NCBI GenBank assembly: GCA_023424585.1
Contig: JAFADT010001007.1
Coordinates: 1 to 19,016 of the forward strand
Reading direction: 5' to 3'
Source: Pseudomonadota bacterium
GTDB lineage: Bacteria; Myxococcota; Myxococcia; Myxococcales; Myxococcaceae
DNA: 19,016 bases
Shown: piece by piece, positions 14,173 to 19,016 of the stretch
Position numbering within the stretch: the first letter of the stretch is position 1
How the letters are laid out: each line of letters begins with the position of its first letter
Notes under the pieces: generated by a model
Databases searched by the model: none
Told to the model about the DNA's origin: nothing
The model's input: the letters and a program-made list of their open reading frames with translations, nothing else
Program-made: the position numbers and the translations under genes

Positions 14173-16110
14173 ATGGACCTCTACAGCGCCGCCAGGCGGA
14201 TGGCCCGCCCCTTCCGGTTCACCAACCCGGCGTCCTACCGGGAGATCTCCCTGGCCGCCCGCGGGGTGATTGGCGATGGAAGCTCCTGCGCGCTCGTCCG
14301 GCCGGACGGCGTCATCGACTGGCTCTGCTTCCCCCGCTTCGACAGCCCGAGCGTCTTCGCGGGCATCCTCGATGACGCGAAGGGCGGCATCACCGGCATC
14401 ACCCCCGTCGTGTGGCCCTTCGAGAGCCTGCAACGCTACGACCCGGACACCAACGTCCTGGAGACGCTGTTCCGCTTCGAGCGCAGGGGAGCCATCCGCA
14501 TCATCGACTACATGCCGTGGAGCAACGACCCCCGCTCCACCGTCCACGAGGTGCACCGGCGCATCGAGTGCCTGGAGGGCCCGGTGGAGCTGAGCATCGT
14601 CTTCGACCCGCGCTTCGGCTACGGCGCGTCGCGGACGCGGGTGGAGCGAGAGGAGCACGGCCTTGTCGCCCGGGGCTCGGGAGGGGAGCGGCTGGTCGCC
14701 GTGCTCAGCGGGGAGGCGGAGTGGCGGCCCTGCGAGGCGCTGCGCGGCCAACCCTGCCGGGGAGACACGGGCCTCCAGGCGCGCATCCGGATGGGACCGG
14801 GCGAGCGGCGCTGGATGATCCTGTCGTGGGATTCCGACCGGCCGGAGCCCCTGGCCGCATACCGGCCCTTCGACCACCTGCGGGATACGCGCCAGGCCTG
14901 GCGCGAGTGGGCGCAGCAGCTCCACTACGAAGGGCCGTGGCGGCACCACGTGCTGCGCTCCGCGCTGGCGCTGAAGCTGCTGATGTACGGCCCCACGGGC
15001 GCGATGGTGGCCGCGCCCACCACCTCGCTCCCCGAGTGGATGGGAGGGCCTCGCAACTGGGACTACCGCTTCAGCTGGGTCCGCGACTCCGCGATGGCGG
15101 TGCGCGCCACCAACCTCCTCGGCTTCCAGAGCGAGTCCCGCGAGTTCTTCTACTTCGTGCGCGACACGTTGCAGCGCGGTGACACGCTTCAGGTGATGTA
15201 CACGCTGGACGGTGCCTCCGTGCCGCCGGAGCGGGAGCTGGACCACCTGGCCGGCTTCCAGGGCTCACGGCCGGTGCGGTTGGGGAACGACGCGAAGGAC
15301 CAATTCCAGTTCGACACCGCGGGCGCGCTGCTCGACGCGGCGTACCTCTACGAGCGCTCCGGCGGGCGGCTGCCGCTGCGCACCTGGCGGCTGCTCCGCT
15401 CGGTCATCCACGCCACCGCCCGCCGCTGGAGCGAGCCCGACCACGGCATCTGGGAGCCGCGCCGGGAGATGCGGCACAACGTCCACTCGAAGCTCATGGG
15501 GTGGCTGGCCCTGCGCCGGGGGCAGCACCTGGCACGGCTCTTCGGGGAGACGGCGCTGGAGCAGTCCAGTGCCGACCTGGCGGACGTCATCCGGGCGGAC
15601 ATCCTGCGCAACGGCGTGGATCCGGCGCGCAAGCACTTCGTCGGCGTCTACGGAGGCAACGAGCCAGACGCCGCGTTGCTGCAGTTGCCCATCGTGGGCT
15701 GCTTCCGGGGGACGGATCCGTTCATCCTGAGGACGCTCGACTGGCTGCGCGCGGAGCTGGGCACGGGCCCGTTCCTGCGCCGGTACCGGATGGAGGACGG
15801 GGTCGCGGGGCCGGAGGGAGGCTTCATCCTCTGCGGCTTCTGGCTGGCGGAGGCGCTGGCGTTGGCCAATCGCATCCAGGAGGCCGAGGACGTCTTCGTC
15901 GCGCACGCGGAGGCGTCGAACCACCTGGGCCTGCTGGCGGAGGAGATCCACCCGCTGACGCGCGAGCAGTTGGGGAACTTCCCACAGGCCTTCAGTCACC
16001 TCGGCCTCATCAGCGCCGCCGCGCGCATCGACCGCGCGCTCAGGCTCCGAGATGAAGGGCAGTCGGAGCCCCCGCACCTCCTGGAGCCCGAGCCGCCCTC
16101 CATCGAGTGA
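14173..16110 (+). CDS. Glycoside hydrolase family 15-like protein (glucoamylase/trehalase type)
   Basis: The 645-residue protein has the two-part layout of bacterial GH15-like enzymes. The N-terminal beta-sandwich domain contains IGDGSSCALVRPDGVIDWLC (33-52) and FDSPSVFAGILDD. The catalytic (alpha/alpha)6 barrel begins near 255, with APTTSLPEWMGGPRNWDYRF and WVRDSAMAV. The general acid is Glu428 in DHGIWEPR, and the general base is probably Glu591 in GLLAEEIHP, followed by GNFPQAFSHLGLI. All key positions are present, so it should be active on alpha-glucosidic bonds (starch oligosaccharides, glucans or trehalose; undetermined). No signal peptide is evident, suggesting a cytoplasmic role. The ATG at 14173 lacks a good ribosome-binding site; an ATG at 14200 is possible. 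It stands alone on the plus strand. Confidence 0.88.
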   Translation: MDLYSAARRMARPFRFTNPASYREISLAARGVIGDGSSCALVRPDGVIDWLCFPRFDSPSVFAGILDDAKGGITGITPVVWPFESLQRYDPDTNVLETLFRFERRGAIRIIDYMPWSNDPRSTVHEVHRRIECLEGPVELSIVFDPRFGYGASRTRVEREEHGLVARGSGGERLVAVLSGEAEWRPCEALRGQPCRGDTGLQARIRMGPGERRWMILSWDSDRPEPLAAYRPFDHLRDTRQAWREWAQQLHYEGPWRHHVLRSALALKLLMYGPTGAMVAAPTTSLPEWMGGPRNWDYRFSWVRDSAMAVRATNLLGFQSESREFFYFVRDTLQRGDTLQVMYTLDGASVPPERELDHLAGFQGSRPVRLGNDAKDQFQFDTAGALLDAAYLYERSGGRLPLRTWRLLRSVIHATARRWSEPDHGIWEPRREMRHNVHSKLMGWLALRRGQHLARLFGETALEQSSADLADVIRADILRNGVDPARKHFVGVYGGNEPDAALLQLPIVGCFRGTDPFILRTLDWLRAELGTGPFLRRYRMEDGVAGPEGGFILCGFWLAEALALANRIQEAEDVFVAHAEASNHLGLLAEEIHPLTREQLGNFPQAFSHLGLISAAARIDRALRLRDEGQSEPPHLLEPEPPSIE

Positions 16111-16166
16111 CCCTGGGCGGTCTCCAGCCGTGGAGTACGCTTCGTGCTTCGCGGTTGTTTCGCGCT

Positions 16167-16173
16167 GGAGGAG
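16167..16173 (+). promoter_or_regulatory. Ribosome-binding site of the broken serine hydrolase gene
   Basis: GGAGGAG with 6 nt spacing to the TTG at 16180. It identifies the original lipoprotein start although the frame no longer connects to the enzyme body. Confidence 0.6.
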
Positions 16174-16179
16174 AGCCGA

Positions 16180-17077
16180 TTGCGGAACGCGCTGCGGACC
16201 TGGGCCCTGTGTGTGTTGCTTGCCAGCGGCTGTGCCACGACGTCAGCGGTTCGTGAGCCGCCAGTACCCGGACGAGGACCGCTACTCGACCTGGTCCCAC
16301 CTGGCGGGTGACGAACGCTGGCGGGACATCACGCCGCGCGTGTTGCTCACCCACAGCGCGGGCTTCGCCAACTTCGGCTTCCTTGAACCGGACGAGCGGC
16401 TGCGCATCCACTTCGCGCCCGGCAGCCGCTTCGCGTACTCCGGTGACGGCATCATCCTGATGCAGTTCGTGCTCGAGCGCGGGCTCGGGCTGGACGTGGG
16501 CGCGGAGCTGCAACGGCGCGTGTTCGACCGCTTCGGCATGCGCACGACCAGCATGACGTGGCGGCCCGACTTCGCAACGAACCTGGCGGACGGCTGGAAG
16601 CTCGACGGCGGCGTGGAGCCGCACGACGAACGCAGCCGGGTGCGCGCGGCAGGCTCCATGGACACCACCCTCGACGACCTGTCGCGCTTCGCCGCGGCGC
16701 TGGTGAGCGGTGAGGGCCTGTCGCCTGAAACCTTCACCCGGATGACCTCGCCGCAACTGCCCATCATCCCCCGGAGCCAGTTCCCCACCCTCCAGGATGA
16801 ACTGCCGCCGGAGTCGCGGCGCAAGGACCTGGCGGCGGGGCTGGGCGTGGTGGTGTTCGACGGCCCCCAGGGACGCGGGTTCTTCAAGAACGGCCACAAC
16901 GACAGCACCGCCAACACCCTCGTGTGCCTGCCGCGCGGACGCCGCTGCGTGCTCATCCTGAGCAACGACGTCCGCGCCGAGCCCGCCTATCCCCACCTGG
17001 TTCGCTTCGTGCTGGGCGAGGCTGGCGTGCCCTGGGATTGGGAGTACGGCGACATGGCGTTCTGGGACGGACGCTGA
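16180..17077 (+). pseudogene. Beta-lactamase-fold serine hydrolase lipoprotein with internal deletion
   Basis: A TTG start at 16180 with a strong ribosome-binding site encodes a lipoprotein signal (RNALRTWALCVLLASGC, lipobox ASGC), but this frame stops at 16310-16312. The class C beta-lactamase/esterase body continues in another frame from about 16250: SRQYPDEDRYSTWSHLAGD, RDITPRVLLTHSAGF, RFAYSGDGIILMQF (second motif YSG), GSMDTTLDDLSRFAAAL and FFKNGHNDSTANT near the C-terminus. The segment that should lie between, around 100 residues with the catalytic Ser-x-x-Lys, is missing. The simplest reading is an out-of-frame internal deletion, making an inactive gene. A downstream in-frame start in the body would give a protein lacking the nucleophile. 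The C-terminal half looks well preserved, so the event may be recent. Confidence 0.7.
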
Positions 17078-17122
17078 GCATCAGCGCCCGTCCACCGCCG
17101 CCACCTCGCCTGCCAGCGGCTT

Positions 17123-18454
17123 TCAGTACCGATACAGCTCCGACGCCACCTGCGCGTCGCAGGACGTGACGGCGGAGCCACAGGCGGGGGGATTGTAATA
17201 CATGATTGAGTTGCAATCCCGATGGTGCGCGATGCCGAGGGTGTGACCAATCTCATGAACGCTGACGCTCTTCGCGTGGTACGCACCCGCGTGATACGTG
17301 TTGTTCATGTTCACGATGCTGCCGGTCATGCAGCCCCCTGACGCGTAGTTCCAGGTATAGGCATACCAGCCGTTGGTGCCGTACCAGTTCTCATAGACCA
17401 TGACGTCGGAGGAGCCGCTGCCGCGCCAGTACAGGTACAGGCTGTTCGAGACGCTCGTATACATCCACGCGTTCATCGCGTCGCCAACCGGCCAGCGCGT
17501 GGTCGTGTAGTCCGTATAGGTGACGTTCGTGGGGCGGCGGCACCACTTGTAGCCAAAGAGCGGCACCCCGCACCAACTCTGGGCGGTCGGTCCGCCCGGC
17601 GCGTCCTCCACCGAAGGCAGCGCGCGCGCCTCGGGGCGGACGTATTCGACGGCCCGGGCGCGAGCGCTGGCGCTCGCGAGCAGCGCGCCGACGGGGCCGC
17701 CCAGGTGCGCCTTGAGCGCGGTGGCGTGAAGCGGCGAGCTCGGGCCCTGCACGAGGCCCCCCTTCACGAGGACGCGCCCCACCGGGCCCCCCGTCACGCC
17801 GTAGACGCCCGTCAGGGATTGCGTGGCCAGCGGTTTGACGCCGTCCTGCGGCGCGAGGAAGAGGACCGCCTGCTCCCCCACCTCGGGCAGCGGGCTGTCT
17901 TCCGGCGCGAGCGTGCAGCCATCGGCGAGCAGGCCGCCGGGATACATGACGTCCACGGTGGCTCCCTGCGCGACGACGCCACCCGACGCGCTCCGTAGCT
18001 CCCTCGACGTGCGCGCGATGTCGGAGATCCTCACGGTCGCGATGGTGACGGGGAGGTCCGTGTAGAGGCCGCTCAGCTCACCCGGGACCGCCCCCTCCTC
18101 CTTCGACCGCGCGTAGGTGCGCAGGACGTCGTAGCGCGTGGACTCCACCGTCCCGTCGATGATCAGCGCCGAGTGGTCCGTCAGCGCCTCCACGGTCTTC
18201 TCCTGGAGGACCCAGTCGACCTGGAGCGTGTGCTCCGTCCCCTCGGCGTGCGCGGGAGCGGGCACCGGCGTCTCCGGCACCCACGCCTTCACGTGCGCGT
18301 CCCCCGGCGCGGAGGTGACGGCCTCCTCCTTCCCCGCGTCGTTCGTGCACCCCAACATGCCCAGCAAGGCCAGCGGCACGGCCCAGGCGCGGGGCGCCCG
18401 CAGACAGGCGGTGACTTCGGACTTGGCGGTGCTCCATCGGGTCCACGGCTTCAT
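17123..18454 (-). CDS. Matrixin-like zinc metalloprotease lipoprotein
   Basis: The protein has 443 residues from the ATG at 18454, chosen because GGGAGG lies 6 nt upstream and the N-terminus becomes a lipoprotein signal (RAPRAWAVPLALLGMLGC, lipobox MLGC). Residues about 50-300 form a substrate- or regulatory-type region without recognised catalytic motif. The C-terminal roughly 130 residues form a metzincin catalytic domain: VSVHEIGHTLGIAHH with zinc-binding His400, His404 and His410 and catalytic Glu401, then the Met-turn CNSIMYY with Met418. The preceding YTDYTTTRWPVGDAMNAW resembles the matrixin start. It is expected to act at the outer membrane or cell surface, possibly after release of the N-terminal part as a propeptide (inference). 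It is convergent with the broken hydrolase gene. Confidence 0.88.
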   Translation of the reverse strand: MKPWTRWSTAKSEVTACLRAPRAWAVPLALLGMLGCTNDAGKEEAVTSAPGDAHVKAWVPETPVPAPAHAEGTEHTLQVDWVLQEKTVEALTDHSALIIDGTVESTRYDVLRTYARSKEEGAVPGELSGLYTDLPVTIATVRISDIARTSRELRSASGGVVAQGATVDVMYPGGLLADGCTLAPEDSPLPEVGEQAVLFLAPQDGVKPLATQSLTGVYGVTGGPVGRVLVKGGLVQGPSSPLHATALKAHLGGPVGALLASASARARAVEYVRPEARALPSVEDAPGGPTAQSWCGVPLFGYKWCRRPTNVTYTDYTTTRWPVGDAMNAWMYTSVSNSLYLYWRGSGSSDVMVYENWYGTNGWYAYTWNYASGGCMTGSIVNMNNTYHAGAYHAKSVSVHEIGHTLGIAHHRDCNSIMYYNPPACGSAVTSCDAQVASELYRY

Positions 18455-18460
18455 GGGCTT

Positions 18461-18466
18461 CCTCCC
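18461..18466 (-). promoter_or_regulatory. Ribosome-binding site deciding the metalloprotease start
   Basis: GGGAGG on the minus strand, 6 nt before the ATG at 18454. It supports this ATG over the upstream in-frame ATG at 18502. Confidence 0.65.
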
Positions 18467-18616
18467 TGGCGTGACGCGCACCTCCGGACACACGGCGTCC
18501 ACGACGCCGCGCGACTCGACGCGGCGGCGGCCCGTGGTTCCATCGGTTGCGGTTTTTCCCCAGGGACGAGAGTTCGCGAATTTCGTCTCACCCGGCCGTG
18601 ATTTCGGAGCGCGGGG

Positions 18617-19016
18617 TCAGTCCGCCAGCAGCTGGCGCAGGCTGATGTCCAGCTCGCTGCGCACGAGGCGCAGCAGGCTGTCCAGCTCGCCGGGGGTGAG
18701 CCCCAGCCGCGTCGTCAGCTCCTCGCGGGTGAGGGCCAGGAGCCGTTCTCGGGCGCGGGCGACCCAACGCGCCACGGTGGAGCGCGGCGCCTGCGTGGTG
18801 GCCGCCATCGCGTCCATGGACAGGCCATGCACATGGTGCAGCCGCAGCAGGTTGCGCTCCCGCGTGTCCAACCTGCCCAGCGCGGCGCGGAAGGCCCCGC
18901 GGAAGTCCTCCTGGTGCCGCTCGCGGATGAAGGCCAGCTCGGGGTCCGCGCCCAGCCGCTCCGCCAGCCCCGGCAGCCGCTCGCCCACCGGCTGCTCGCG
19001 CGGCGCGGCGCGCTGC
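18617..19016 (-). CDS. Sigma-70-family RNA polymerase sigma factor, C-terminal part (runs off right edge)
   Basis: The open frame continues to the window end, so only the last 130 or so residues are visible. They contain AALGRLDTRERNLLRLHHVHGL and MDAMAATTQAPRSTVARWV, a sigma region 4 helix-turn-helix that would contact the -35 element, followed by ARERLLALTREELTTRLGL and a C-terminal extension ending in ISLRQLLAD. The tail after region 4 resembles a group of myxobacterial sigma factors that end in a Ser/Leu-rich extension (from memory). The true start lies outside the window; the GTG at 18988 is merely the first possible internal start. It sits upstream of the metalloprotease in the same orientation, 162 bp away, and might regulate it, but there is no direct evidence. 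Confidence 0.8.
   Translation of the reverse strand, partial: QRAAPREQPVGERLPGLAERLGADPELAFIRERHQEDFRGAFRAALGRLDTRERNLLRLHHVHGLSMDAMAATTQAPRSTVARWVARARERLLALTREELTTRLGLTPGELDSLLRLVRSELDISLRQLLAD

Noticed and set aside
13846..15246. A 466-codon minus-strand frame opposite the glycosidase
   Set aside because: Antisense to a complete GH15 gene with catalytic residues; low-complexity composition.
1..19016. CRISPR array, tRNA, rRNA, insertion sequence or integrase
   Set aside because: No regularly spaced repeats, cloverleaf-like segment or transposase/integrase motif was seen.

Overview
The window is GC-rich DNA (roughly two-thirds G+C by eye). It most likely comes from a myxobacterium such as Myxococcus, Corallococcus or Archangium, or a close relative. 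The pointers are a myxococcal-style sigma factor, several lipoproteins with clear lipoboxes, a Cys-rich lipoprotein with a C2-like tail and a YVTN beta-propeller. This is inference; there is no 16S or other marker here.

Region 1 (1-10579, minus strand) is one long operon-like block and the main discovery. Read in the direction of transcription it encodes LuxC (acyl reductase), LuxE (acyl-protein synthetase), LuxD (acyl transferase/thioesterase) and a LuxA-like luciferase alpha subunit. These are followed by an SDR sugar epimerase, a DegT aminotransferase, a TIM-barrel sugar isomerase, an ArgE/DapE-like M20 deacylase and a second DegT aminotransferase. At least one more gene starts at position 24 and runs off the left edge. 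LuxC, LuxE and LuxD match the bioluminescence proteins along their length, including the catalytic residues, rather than being loose superfamily relatives. There is no luxB, luxG or flavin reductase in the window. Almost every junction is a 4-bp stop/start overlap; the exceptions are the two sides of luxA, with gaps of about 150-170 bp.

LuxCDE turns acyl-ACP or fatty acid into aldehyde, and luciferase turns aldehyde plus FMNH2 and O2 back into acid. The block could therefore emit light from a single-subunit luciferase, burn reductant and O2, or divert the aldehyde or an oxidised acyl product into an amino-sugar or lipid-amine metabolite made by the downstream enzymes.

Region 2 (10580-12734) holds a likely terminator and a weak promoter candidate upstream of luxC, a seven-repeat YVTN beta-propeller gene and a stretch of probable gene remnants.

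Region 3 (12735-19016) is ordinary-looking myxobacterial chromosome: a Cys-rich lipoprotein, a GH15 glycosidase, a matrixin-like lipoprotein metalloprotease and the end of a sigma factor gene. It also carries deletion scars: an AraC regulator and a DUF4267-like membrane protein that have both lost their 5' ends at the same junction, and a beta-lactamase-fold hydrolase that has lost its catalytic segment between a good lipoprotein start and an intact C-terminal body.
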